Assembly (NCBI GenBank): GCA_003153155.1
Contig: PLWV01000022.1
Location: forward strand, 1-64,000
Source: Gallionella sp.
Lineage (GTDB): Bacteria > Pseudomonadota > Gammaproteobacteria > Burkholderiales > Gallionellaceae
Direction: 5' to 3'
DNA length: 64,000 nt
Notes under the pieces: model-generated
Seen by the model: the letters and a program-made list of their open reading frames with translations, nothing else
Database searches by the model: none
What the model was told of the DNA's origin: nothing
Position numbers and translations under genes: made by a program
Shown: positions 37,260-47,279 of the stretch, in pieces
Layout of the letters: every line of letters begins with the position of its first letter
How positions within the stretch are numbered: the first letter of the stretch is position 1

Positions 37260-38518
37260 AATCTGAAATGAATAATATTGAAACGCCATTGGTCTTACTC
37301 CACCCAGACCAGCGCGTCGGCGCCGACATGGCGCGCTGGCGCAAGGCGGGCGGTGGCGAAGCACTGGCCCGTGCCGTGCAAGATCCCGCCGCCGTGCATG
37401 AGGAAGTCCGCATTTCCGATCTGCGCGGTTTGGGTGGCAGCGGTTTCCCTGTGTGGCGCAAGTGGGAAATGGCCGCTCCAGTACTGCCCAAGCCGGACAA
37501 ATATCTGGTGGTGAACGGTAACGAGGACGAACCCGGCACCTTCAAGGATCGCCTGCTGCTGGAAGAAACGCCGCATCAGGTGATTGAAGGTGCGGTAGTG
37601 GCAGCGCTGGCGATCGGTGCCAACCGCATCGTGTTCTATATCAATCCCGACATTAAGCGACCCCTCGCAGCGATGCGATCAGCGCTCGACCAATGGGAAG
37701 GCTCGGATTTGCTGGCGCTCGCCTCGGCCGCGCTGGGCAAACCGCTGGAGCTTAAACTATGCCCCGGCTCCGGGCATTACATCGGCGGCGAAGAAACGGC
37801 GGCGATGGCATGGATCGAAGGCGGCTTTCCGTTCCCGCGCGGCAAGCCGCCTTATCCGGCGCAGGCAGGCATATACGGCAACCCGACCGTGATCAACAAC
37901 GTCGAAACGCTGGCGCACGTATCCCACATCGTGATGCGCGGCGGCGCGTGGTTCAAGTCCCTCGGTAAGGGAGCAGGCAGCGGAACCAAACTTTACTCCC
38001 TGAGCGGCGACGTGTTGCATCCCGGCGTGTTTGAGCTGCCCATGGGTACGTCGCTGCGCGAACTCATCTTCGTTCATGGTGGCGGCCTGTTGTCGGGCAA
38101 GCCGCTCAAGGCGGTGTTTACCGGCGGCCCATCGAGTAATCTGCTGACTCCCGTTGACCTCGACGTGGCTTTGGATTTCGAATCCGTGCGCGCACGCGGC
38201 AGCAGCCTTGGAACGGGAGCCATGATCGTTGTTTCGGAAGGTACCGGCATCGTCAAGCGCGTGGCAGAATACATGCGCTTCTTCGCCCATTCCTCCTGTG
38301 GCCAATGTCCCTCATGCAAGACCGGAACCGCTACCATGAGCAGACTGCTGGATCGCATAGATACCGGGCACGGCACGACGGCCGACCTCAATACCCTGAA
38401 AAACCTCTGCATCATGCTTCCCGGCAGCGGTCGCTGCCATCTCGTTAATGGCGCCGTGCTACTGCTCGACAGCGCCTTCCGTCATTTTCATGAAGAGTTC
38501 AAGCAGGCCTTGCATTGA
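37247..38518 (+). CDS. NuoF-like NADH-binding FMN/Fe-S subunit
   Basis: A 423-residue protein of the NuoF/HoxF/51-kDa family. The FMN/NADH region has RGLGGSGFPVWRKW and VNGNEDEPGTFKDR; then come GGEETAAMAWIEGG, IYGNPTVINNVET, an SLBB region, and the [4Fe-4S] motif SSCGQCPSCKTGT with the fourth Cys further on (NLCIML). There is no NuoE-type domain and no other complex I gene nearby. Inference: it feeds NADH electrons into the Frd-like and/or Kor enzymes of this operon. ATG 37247 overlaps the flavoprotein by 13 bp with GGGAGG just upstream; ATG 37268 is the alternative. Confidence 0.88.
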   Translation: MGSLKSEMNNIETPLVLLHPDQRVGADMARWRKAGGGEALARAVQDPAAVHEEVRISDLRGLGGSGFPVWRKWEMAAPVLPKPDKYLVVNGNEDEPGTFKDRLLLEETPHQVIEGAVVAALAIGANRIVFYINPDIKRPLAAMRSALDQWEGSDLLALASAALGKPLELKLCPGSGHYIGGEETAAMAWIEGGFPFPRGKPPYPAQAGIYGNPTVINNVETLAHVSHIVMRGGAWFKSLGKGAGSGTKLYSLSGDVLHPGVFELPMGTSLRELIFVHGGGLLSGKPLKAVFTGGPSSNLLTPVDLDVALDFESVRARGSSLGTGAMIVVSEGTGIVKRVAEYMRFFAHSSCGQCPSCKTGTATMSRLLDRIDTGHGTTADLNTLKNLCIMLPGSGRCHLVNGAVLLLDSAFRHFHEEFKQALH

Positions 38519-38562
38519 TCCAGTGTGTCGCTTCGTTTGTCCGTTGTGGTGAATGAGCAGGA

Positions 38563-40671
38563 ATGAAAAACGTGCTATCAGACAAAAAGAAAAGAATCAG
38601 CGAGACAATGCAGGACTCCATGGAGAATAATTTCTTTGGAAGCCACATTAAAGAGCTTTTTGATGTTTTGCCTGTCGCTATTTTTGTCAAGGATCGCAAC
38701 AGCAAATTCCTGTTGATGAATAAGGCGTGCGAGCAACAGTTCGGGATGTCCTTCACCGATTTGTACGGCACCGATGCCAGTCAGTTCTTTCCACCCGAAC
38801 AGATCAAACGCTTCCTGTCCAAGGATCAGGAGGTTTTTAAAGGCGGGCGCCCGGTTGATTTTGTGGAGGAGTTCTGGAATGCCAAGCTGCAAGAAAACCG
38901 TATCGGTCATACCTTCAAGAAACCCATGTTTGACGCAGCGGGGGAGCCGCTTTATTTAATTTGCGCAACAATCGACATTACTGAAAAGAATCTTGCAGAA
39001 CAGAATCTGCGCATCAGCGAGGAAAAATTGCGCGGTTTGTATGAGCTTTCTCCCCTCGGGATCGCATTGACGGATATGAACGGGAACTACGTTGAATTTA
39101 ACGACGCGTTCCAGCAGATTTGCGGTTACTCGGAAGATGAATTGAGAAAGCTGGATTACTGGACGCTGACGCCGAAGGAATATGCAGAGGAGGAGGCTGT
39201 GCAGCTGGAGTCTCTTGGCAAAACCGGTCGCTATGGTCCTTACGAGAAAACCTATCGCCAGAAAAGCGGGGATATGCTTCCCATCCGGCTTAACGGCATG
39301 CTCGTTACCGGCAAGGATGGGCAGCAATATATCTGGTCCATCGCAGAAGACATCTCCAGCCGCAAGCAGCATGAAGAGCAGCTTAATCATATCGCCCATT
39401 ACGATGCCTTGACGGGGATTCCCAACCGGGTGCTGCTGGCTGACCGGATGAAGCAGGCGATGGCACAAACCATACGCGAGCAGAACATGCTGGCAGTTTG
39501 CTACCTCGACCTTGACGGTTTCAAACCCATCAATGATCAATTCGGGCACGAAACCGGCGACCATGTGCTGGTTGAAATTTCCAGGCGCATTGAGAACACG
39601 ATACGCGGCGGAGATACGGTCGCCCGTCTGGGCGGGGACGAGTTCGTGGTTTTGCTGCTTGGGCTGGAACGGGGGAATGAATGTGTAACTACTCTGGAAC
39701 GTTTGCTTGAAGCCATTGCGCAACCAATTACCATCAAGGGAAATGTATTATTCCTGAGCGCCAGCATCGGGGTCAGTATCTACCCGCTGGACAACGAAGA
39801 TGTCGATACCCTGCTGCGTCATGCCGACCAGGCGATGTATGCCGCCAAACTGTCCGGCAAGAACCGTTACTATCTCCACGATGCCGAGCAAGACCAGCGC
39901 ACTCGCGAACATCATGTAATACGAGCGCATGTCAAACACGGGTTGCTGCATGAACAACTTGAGCTTTACTATCAGCCCAAGGTTGAGATGCGTTCCAAGC
40001 GTCTGGTCGGAGCGGAAGCGCTAATCCGCTGGCATCATCCGGAACGCGGCTTGCTCCCGCCCGCCGAATTCCTGAAGTCTATCGAAAACACGGAACTCGA
40101 TATCGAAATTGGTGATTGGGTCATTGCTACTGCTCTCGACCAGCTCAGGCAATGGCATCTTGCCGGACTGGATATCGAAGTCAGCGTCAACATATCGGCG
40201 TACCATCTGGAGTCGCCTCGTTTTGTCGAGAAACTGCGACAGCAACTGTCGCACTACCCCGACCTGCCTGCGGGACGTTTTCAGATTGAGGTGCTGGAAA
40301 CAGCTGCCCTTGAAGATGTCGCCAAAGTTTCAAAAATAATCGAGGCGTGCCGCAGTATCGGGGTAGGATTTGCCCTGGATGACTTCGGCACTGGCTATTC
40401 TTCGCTGCTGTATTTGAGTCATCTTCCCGTGGACACACTAAAGATCGACCAGTCCTTTATCCGGGGTATGCTGGAAGACAAGGGAGACAGGGTTATCGTT
40501 CAGGGTATTATTGCCTTGGCTCGGGCTTTTGAGCGCATTACCGTGGCTGAAGGAATTGAGACAGATGACCACTACGAAGTGTTATTGGATATGGGATGCG
40601 ACATCGGCCAAGGCTACGTCATCGCCCGCCCCATGCCAGCAGGTAATATGCTGACATGGAAGGGTAAATAA
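38563..40671 (+). CDS. PAS-PAS-GGDEF-EAL c-di-GMP protein
   Basis: A 702-residue protein. Two PAS domains lie at about 28-145 and 150-275; no transmembrane segment is evident. The GGDEF domain (about 283-440) has [10 protein letters not shown] and an RxxD site (RGGD). The EAL domain (about 455-700) has [38 protein letters not shown] and AEGIET. Both catalytic sets look complete. It begins 44 bp after the second redox operon on the same strand, so some cotranscription is possible. Confidence 0.92.
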   Translation: MKNVLSDKKKRISETMQDSMENNFFGSHIKELFDVLPVAIFVKDRNSKFLLMNKACEQQFGMSFTDLYGTDASQFFPPEQIKRFLSKDQEVFKGGRPVDFVEEFWNAKLQENRIGHTFKKPMFDAAGEPLYLICATIDITEKNLAEQNLRISEEKLRGLYELSPLGIALTDMNGNYVEFNDAFQQICGYSEDELRKLDYWTLTPKEYAEEEAVQLESLGKTGRYGPYEKTYRQKSGDMLPIRLNGMLVTGKDGQQYIWSIAEDISSRKQHEEQLNHIAHYDALTGIPNRVLLADRMKQAMAQTIREQNMLAVCYLDLDGFKPINDQFGHETGDHVLVEISRRIENTIRGGDTVARLGGDEFVVLLLGLERGNECVTTLERLLEAIAQPITIKGNVLFLSASIGVSIYPLDNEDVDTLLRHADQAMYAAKLSGKNRYYLHDAEQDQRTREHHVIRAHVKHGLLHEQLELYYQPKVEMRSKRLVGAEALIRWHHPERGLLPPAEFLKSIENTELDIEIGDWVIATALDQLRQWHLAGLDIEVSVNISAYHLESPRFVEKLRQQLSHYPDLPAGRFQIEVLETAALEDVAKVSKIIEACRSIGVGFALDDFGTGYSSLLYLSHLPVDTLKIDQSFIRGMLEDKGDRVIVQGIIALARAFERITVAEGIETDDHYEVLLDMGCDIGQGYVIARPMPAGNMLTWKGK

Positions 40672-40706
40672 CATATTGGAAAAGCTGATAGTTTGTGCAG
40701 CCGGAA

Positions 40707-41576
40707 ATGAATAAAACCATGAGCTCCTCGGAAAGTTTGCGCGATGCAGTCAGTCATCTGAATGCGCTGCCCGCCATTCCTAAAATTGCGCAGGAAATTC
40801 TGTCATTGAAGCTGATTACGGAGGAGGGTGAACGGGTTTTGCTCAGGCTGATTGAACGGGATCCGCTGCTTTCCGCCAAAGTCATTGGCTTGTCCAATGC
40901 TTCCCTTTTCGGGGCGTCAAAAGAAATAATGACGGTAAGGGATGCTGTTGCGCTACTTGGATTCAAACGCGTCAAAATGATTGCTTTGAGTTTCGCCATG
41001 ATGTCATCAATGGCCCAGCGTCCGGCGGGTTTGCTTAATGTGCAAAATCTGTGGCAACACAGTCTGACGGTCGCCATGGCGATGCATACTATGTCCCGTG
41101 CCATGCCTGGCGATACCCGTCCTTTGGATGATGAGATATTTCTCGCCGGATTGTTGCACGACATTGGCTTTTTGGTACTGGATCATATCAATCCCAAGCT
41201 CAGCGATAAATTTCACGCCTGTTTGGCCACCGAAGTTGGGCGGTCGGTGGAAGAGATCGAAACGGAGATGCTGGAGATGAGCCACGGCGAATTGGGCGCG
41301 GAATTGGCGCGCTCCTGGAACTTGCCTGAGGCCATTGTCGCCGTGCTGCGTTATCATCATCAGCCCGGCGCTGCAGAAGCATCTGTTGGGCAGCCTTTGG
41401 TCAGAATGGCCAACATGGCAGAAAAACTGCTACCCACATTCGGGATATGCGAACGTGTCCAGCCGGAAATCAGCATCGAGGAATGGCAAACACTGGGCAT
41501 AGCCTCCTCTGAGGTGAGCGAAATCACGGCATTGGTACAGAAGCAGAATCAGGAAGTGATAGCTACTTTTACCTGA
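40707..41576 (+). CDS. HDOD-domain signalling protein
   Basis: A 289-residue protein dominated by an HDOD domain: LNALPAIPKIAQEIL, LSNASLFGASKEI, DAVALLGFKRVKMIAL, AGLLHDIGFLVLDHI and HHQPGAAE. HDOD proteins are noncatalytic relatives of HD hydrolases found in motility, stress and c-di-GMP networks. ATG 40707 is selected; a GTG 12 bp upstream is in frame. It follows the PAS-PAS-GGDEF-EAL gene by 35 bp, probably in one unit. Confidence 0.88.
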   Translation: MNKTMSSSESLRDAVSHLNALPAIPKIAQEILSLKLITEEGERVLLRLIERDPLLSAKVIGLSNASLFGASKEIMTVRDAVALLGFKRVKMIALSFAMMSSMAQRPAGLLNVQNLWQHSLTVAMAMHTMSRAMPGDTRPLDDEIFLAGLLHDIGFLVLDHINPKLSDKFHACLATEVGRSVEEIETEMLEMSHGELGAELARSWNLPEAIVAVLRYHHQPGAAEASVGQPLVRMANMAEKLLPTFGICERVQPEISIEEWQTLGIASSEVSEITALVQKQNQEVIATFT

Positions 41577-41621
41577 GAGTTCCCTCAGGGTGTGCGGCCC
41601 TGCCATCCTTGAAGGTCAACA

Positions 41622-41828
41622 TCAAACCACGTCAAATCCCGCATCTTCAATCGCAGCCTTGAACTGATCCGGATTGCTTTGTGCGGGGTTGTAAATCAAC
41701 GTGGCGCGTTTTTGTTCCAGAGAGACTTCCGCGCTGTTTACGCCGGGGATTTTTTGCAGCACATTTGTCACGCTGTTCACGCAGCCGTTGCAGGTCATGC
41801 CTTCGATGTTGAGTTGTATCGTTTCCAT
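41622..41828 (-). CDS. copZ: Copper chaperone CopZ-like heavy-metal-associated protein
   Basis: A 68-residue HMA-domain protein with the metal-binding motif EGMTCNGCVNSV and the ferredoxin-like beta-alpha-beta pattern to the end (AAIEDAGFDVV). It delivers Cu(I) to the P-type ATPase encoded just upstream (33-bp gap, same strand), so the two form a copper-efflux operon. Confidence 0.9.
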   Translation of the reverse strand: METIQLNIEGMTCNGCVNSVTNVLQKIPGVNSAEVSLEQKRATLIYNPAQSNPDQFKAAIEDAGFDVV

Positions 41829-41860
41829 AATGGGCTCTCTATTGAGTCTGAAAATACTGG

Positions 41861-44053
<2,193 letters not shown>

Positions 44054-44085
44054 GTAGTGTGGAGCATCGGGTAGCCAAAACAATA

Positions 44086-44115
44086 CGCCCGATAAACAGG
44101 ATTGTCTATCGGGCG
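44086..44115 (-). terminator. Probable terminator downstream of the RhlE-type helicase gene
   Basis: 9-bp arms CGCCCGATA (44086-44094) and TATCGGGCG (44107-44115) are exact complements with a 12-nt loop. Read on the minus strand, the second arm is followed by TATTGTTTT. It lies between the helicase and copA, both on the minus strand, so it fits termination of the helicase transcript before copA. Confidence 0.6.
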
Positions 44116-44198
44116 CATTTGCACGAGTGATGCAGCTTGGTTGGTAAGCTGGCCAGTACCTCTATCAAGCTCAGGCCGAGCGGTTCAGTGATGCAAGA

Positions 44199-45569
44199 CT
44201 AACGGCCACGCCCGCCGGAACGGTGCAATACGGGTGCAGCCCCGCGCCCCGCACCATGACCGGCCGCAGGTTTGCCAGCCGCTCCGCTACGTGGCTGTCC
44301 GCCTCCGGCACGCGGCGCTGACTGCCCGCGACCCTGGCCCTGCCCGCGCCCGCCTTGGCCGCGATTTTGCCCATTAAGAATAGGCTCGGCCTTGATGCGC
44401 GGATCGGGTTCGAAACCCGGGATTTGCACCACCGGAATTTCGCGCTTGATCAGGCGCTCGATGTCTTTAAGCAATTTGTGTTCGTCGATGCACACCAGCG
44501 AGCTCGCCTCGCCTTCGCTGCCGGCGCGCCCGGTGCGCCCGATACGGTGGACGTAATCTTCCGCCACGTTGGGCAACTCGTAATTGACCACATGCGGCAA
44601 TTCGCTGATGTCGATGCCGCGCGCGGCGATGTCGGTCGCGCACAAGACTTGCAGCTTGCCGGTTTTGAATTCCGCCAGCGCCCGCGTGCGCGCAGCCTGG
44701 CTTTTGTTGCCATGAATGGCCATGGCGGTGATGCCGTCCTTGTTTAAATGTTCTGCCAGATTGTTCGCACCATGCTTGGTGCGGGTGAACACCAGCACCT
44801 GAAACCAGTTGTGCTCCTTGATCAACTGGGTCAACAGCGCGCGCTTGCGTTCACGATCTACCGGATAAATTTTCTGCGTGATCAGTTCGGCGGTGGCATT
44901 GCGGCGCGCCACTTCGATCAGTGCAGGATTATTCAGCAGGCCGTCGGCCAGAGCCTTGATCTCGTCGGAGAAAGTAGCGGAGAACAACAGGTTTTGCCGC
45001 TGCTTGGGCAGCAGCGCGAGGATTTTTTTGATGTCGCGGATGAAGCCCATGTCCAGCATGCGGTCGGCTTCGTCCAGCACCAGGATTTCGACACCGGACA
45101 GGTCCAGCGTTTTTTGCCCGACGTGATCGAGCAGCCGTCCGGGAGTCGCCACGAGGATGTCCACTTGCCCGCGCAATGCTTTCATCTGCGGATTGATATT
45201 CACGCCGCCGAACATCACCATCGATTTCAGCGGCAGATATTTGCCATAGGTCTGCACCGATTCTTCCACCTGTGCGGCGAGTTCGCGCGTCGGGGTGAGG
45301 ATCAAACAGCGCGGACGGCCGGGGCGCGGATTCGCGGCGGGTTTTGCGGAGAGGCGATGCAAGATCGGCAGCGTGAAGCCTGCGGTTTTGCCCGTGCCGG
45401 TTTGGGCACCGGCCAGCAAATCACCGCCGGCCAATACCAGTGGGATCGCCTGCGCTTGCACCGGGGTGGGTGTCGTGTAGCCCGCATCGGCAATCGCGCG
45501 CATCAGGGGTTGTGCCAGATTTAAATCGGCGAAAGTAATTTCATTGGACGTTCTGATATTTTCTGGCAA
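44199..45569 (-). CDS. rhlE: DEAD-box RNA helicase RhlE-like
   Basis: A 456-residue ATP-dependent RNA helicase. Its motifs appear in order: Q motif [66 protein letters not shown] and [10 protein letters not shown]. The Gly/Arg/Gln-rich C-terminal tail ([17 protein letters not shown]) is typical for RhlE-type RNA binding. The start is TTG at 45569, supported by AGGAG seven bases upstream; no ATG precedes the conserved domain. Confidence 0.93.
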   Translation of the reverse strand: MPENIRTSNEITFADLNLAQPLMRAIADAGYTTPTPVQAQAIPLVLAGGDLLAGAQTGTGKTAGFTLPILHRLSAKPAANPRPGRPRCLILTPTRELAAQVEESVQTYGKYLPLKSMVMFGGVNINPQMKALRGQVDILVATPGRLLDHVGQKTLDLSGVEILVLDEADRMLDMGFIRDIKKILALLPKQRQNLLFSATFSDEIKALADGLLNNPALIEVARRNATAELITQKIYPVDRERKRALLTQLIKEHNWFQVLVFTRTKHGANNLAEHLNKDGITAMAIHGNKSQAARTRALAEFKTGKLQVLCATDIAARGIDISELPHVVNYELPNVAEDYVHRIGRTGRAGSEGEASSLVCIDEHKLLKDIERLIKREIPVVQIPGFEPDPRIKAEPILNGQNRGQGGRGQGQGRGQSAPRAGGGQPRSGAAGKPAAGHGAGRGAAPVLHRSGGRGR

Positions 45570-45752
45570 AGCAAGGCTCCTGCGACGGCCTGCCGCTCAC
45601 AAGAGCTGCACCAATCGAGACAGACGAATAAGAGATCGAAATGATCGGGAGTGAACTAAAGAGACCGCTACGCTGATTGGTAGGCGCAGGGTGGTGGGCA
45701 TTATAGCGGAAGAAGGCAAGGAATATCGAATAAAAATCCAGATTTTATCCCA

Positions 45753-45828
45753 ACTGATGGAACTACTGATGAGACTACTGATGAAACCACTGGTGGAACT
45801 ACTGATGAAACCACTGGTGGAACTACTA
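45753..45828. repeat. 24-bp tandem repeat (minisatellite) next to R1
   Basis: The unit GATGAAACCACTGGTGGAAC-TACT occurs in two perfect copies, preceded by shorter degenerate units of the form GATG(A/G)(A/G)ACTACT. Its last unit is the end of an R1 copy (45814-45875), so the array seems to have grown from the tail of that element. Confidence 0.85.
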
Positions 45829-45875
45829 GCCATCTGACTAGGCTGTCCAAAAACGACATCCAAGTCATTGGTTAT
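45814..45875 (-). repeat. R1 palindromic element, copy A
   Basis: On the minus strand it begins ATAACCAATGACTT, forms a hairpin (GACT 45836-45839 / AGTC 45863-45866; GGCTGTC 45841-45847 / GACATCC 45855-45861, one mismatch), and ends TAGTCAGATGGCTAGTAG plus the tail TTCCACCAG. Flanks match the other R1 copies, while the stem sequence differs. Confidence 0.75.
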
Positions 45876-45924
45876 AGCCATTCGGCTAAGTCACACAAAG
45901 ACGGTGACATAAGCCGCTGGTTAA
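45875..45924 (-). repeat. R1 palindromic element, copy B (tandem with A)
   Basis: On the minus strand it starts TTAACCAGCGGCTTA and ends TTAGCCGAATGGCTA. The outer stem is GGCT/AGCC (45884-45887 / 45912-45915) instead of GACT/AGTC in the other copies, and the inner stem is GTCAC/GTGAC (45890-45894 / 45904-45908). This is a compensatory change. A truncated third unit (CATAACCAGCCACTTGG, minus strand) continues to about 45947. Confidence 0.65.
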
Positions 45925-46263
45925 CGGCAACCAAGTGGCTGGTTATGCTGCGTTGCGTAAAAAATTTCTTGCTTACATATAACCCTTATGCGGCGCTGCA
46001 AAACGAAGTTTCAGTGTAGGGTAACCTTTAGGTTAGCCGGAACTAAAATTTATTGCGAGCAGCCGCTACACGGCTTGCCTGCTTACCCCTTTCCCGCGCC
46101 TTGCTGACGATTCCGGACGGGGTGCTTTTGCCCGTAGCGGATCGGCGTCCCCTTGTGGGGCATTTGGGCGAACTCTGAATTTTTAGAAGCCCCCTAAATC
46201 GAGCTGACCTCTTTGACCGTTATCCAAAACATCCTTAGGCTGTGCTGACGTGCCTCGCTCAGT

Positions 46264-46269
46264 TATAAT
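46264..46269 (+). promoter_or_regulatory. -10 box upstream of fmdB
   Basis: Consensus TATAAT 35 bp before the fmdB ATG; the -35 region (around 46241) is weak (TGTGCT). It probably drives fmdB-DUF502-aspS and beyond. AGGAAG precedes the ATG. Confidence 0.45.
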
Positions 46270-46304
46270 GCGCGCCTTTGATTATTACTCAATAGGAAGA
46301 CGTT

Positions 46305-46619
46305 ATGCCTATTTATGCTTATGCGTGCAGTACTTGCGGCTTGCGACAAGACGTGATGCAGAAGATGAGCGATGCGCCGCTCACTACTTGCCCGGAATGC
46401 GGCAAGGAGACTTTCGCCAAGCAATTGACCGCTGCCGGTTTTCAGTTGAAGGGCAGCGGCTATTACGTTACCGATTTCAAGGGCGGCCCCAAGAAGCCGG
46501 ATGCCAAGTCAGAAGCCAAGCCTGACGCGACTCCTGCGCCCGCGCCTGACGCCAGCACCGCTTCATCCGGGTGCCCGGCCAAAAGCTTTGCGGCTCCTGT
46601 GACGAGCGGCACTGCTTAA
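46305..46619 (+). CDS. FmdB-family zinc-ribbon protein
   Basis: A 104-residue protein with an N-terminal zinc ribbon (YACSTCGLRQ ... TTCPECGKETF), typical of FmdB/CxxC-CxxC regulators of uncertain function. The C-terminal half is low-complexity Pro/Ala/Lys/Asp. It is 3 bp upstream of the DUF502 gene, and together with aspS this trio is a conserved betaproteobacterial arrangement. Confidence 0.88.
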   Translation: MPIYAYACSTCGLRQDVMQKMSDAPLTTCPECGKETFAKQLTAAGFQLKGSGYYVTDFKGGPKKPDAKSEAKPDATPAPAPDASTASSGCPAKSFAAPVTSGTA

Positions 46620-46622
46620 CGC

Positions 46623-47243
46623 ATGAAAAAATATTTCATTACCGGCCTGCTGGTCTGGGTTCCGCTTGGTATTACCTTGTGGGTGCTGAATCTGACTATC
46701 GGGACGATGGATAGAACGCTGTTGTTGTTGCCGGAACAATGGCATCCGGACAAGGTGTTGGGCATACACATTCCCGGCTTGGGTATTATTCTGACGCTGG
46801 CGGTGGTCGGGCTGACCGGCTTGCTGATGCGCAACGTGTTCGGCCAGCAATTGTGGGTGCAATGGGAAAAGGCGATGCTGCACGTGCCATTCGTGGGCAG
46901 TATCTTCAAGGGCGTGAAGCAGGTCAGCGATACCTTGTTGTCGGGCAGCGGCAAATCCTTTCGCAAGGTGTTGCTGGTGCGCTATCCCCATCCTCAGGCT
47001 TGGTCGCTGGCATTTCAGACTAGTGTGCCGGGCGAGGTGATCGACCAGTTTGAGGATGAATACGTCGCGGTGTTCATTCCCACCACGCCAAGTCCGGTGA
47101 ACGGTTTTTATTTCTTTGTGCGCAAAGCCGACACCATCGAGTTGGATATGACGGTGGATGTGGCCTTGCGCTCCATCGTTTCGATGGGTGTGGCGGCAGA
47201 TTCCGAAACCGGGAAGCATCGCGTCCACACCCCCAATCCCTGA
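46623..47243 (+). CDS. DUF502 family membrane protein
   Basis: A 206-residue DUF502 protein with two transmembrane segments (about 4-24, FITGLLVWVPLGITLWVL, and about 55-76, GIILTLAVVGLTGLLM), then a conserved soluble part with PFVGSIFKGVKQVSDTLL, FIPTTPSPVNGFYFFV and SIVSMG. Function is unknown. Its place between fmdB and aspS is the usual one. Confidence 0.92.
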   Translation: MKKYFITGLLVWVPLGITLWVLNLTIGTMDRTLLLLPEQWHPDKVLGIHIPGLGIILTLAVVGLTGLLMRNVFGQQLWVQWEKAMLHVPFVGSIFKGVKQVSDTLLSGSGKSFRKVLLVRYPHPQAWSLAFQTSVPGEVIDQFEDEYVAVFIPTTPSPVNGFYFFVRKADTIELDMTVDVALRSIVSMGVAADSETGKHRVHTPNP

Positions 47244-47279
47244 TCAAACTAGCTTGCCTTTATTTTTAGAAACTGGATC

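Larger units (their letters stand above)
45570..46263. other. Repeat-filled intergenic region between rhlE and fmdB
   Basis: No convincing gene. From left to right it holds the rhlE leader, a 24-bp tandem repeat (45753-45828), R1 palindromic repeats (45814-45947), and several short inverted repeats, including AACCTTTAGGTT near 46025 and AGCCGCTACACGGCT near 46062. The part at 46080-46200 is GC-rich and unexplained. Frames in this region have repetitive products and are judged spurious. Confidence 0.6.

Noticed and set aside
35601-37364. 587-codon minus-strand open frame opposite the second flavoprotein
   Set aside because: A shadow of the strongly supported + strand gene. The product is His/Arg/Gln-rich with no motif. 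The same reasoning removes long antisense frames at 1788-3116, 6690-7937, 16014-17225, 19020-20261 and 58194-59444.
11315-38518. Complete reverse TCA cycle locus
   Set aside because: Only Kor and fumarate-reductase-like steps are seen. ATP-citrate lyase, fumarase, malate dehydrogenase and pyruvate synthase proper are not in the window.
44131-44170. Further R1 copy downstream of rhlE
   Set aside because: AGCTT/AAGCT with a GGCCAGTACCTCTATCA tail is suggestive, but the 5' flank is missing and matches are too few.
45597-45881. 94-aa minus-strand frame with SSSTSGFISS repeats
   Set aside because: It is just the translation of the R1 element and the 24-bp tandem repeat; no ribosome site or family.
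45753-45947. CRISPR array
   Set aside because: The units are contiguous tandem repeats without unique spacers, and there are no cas genes.
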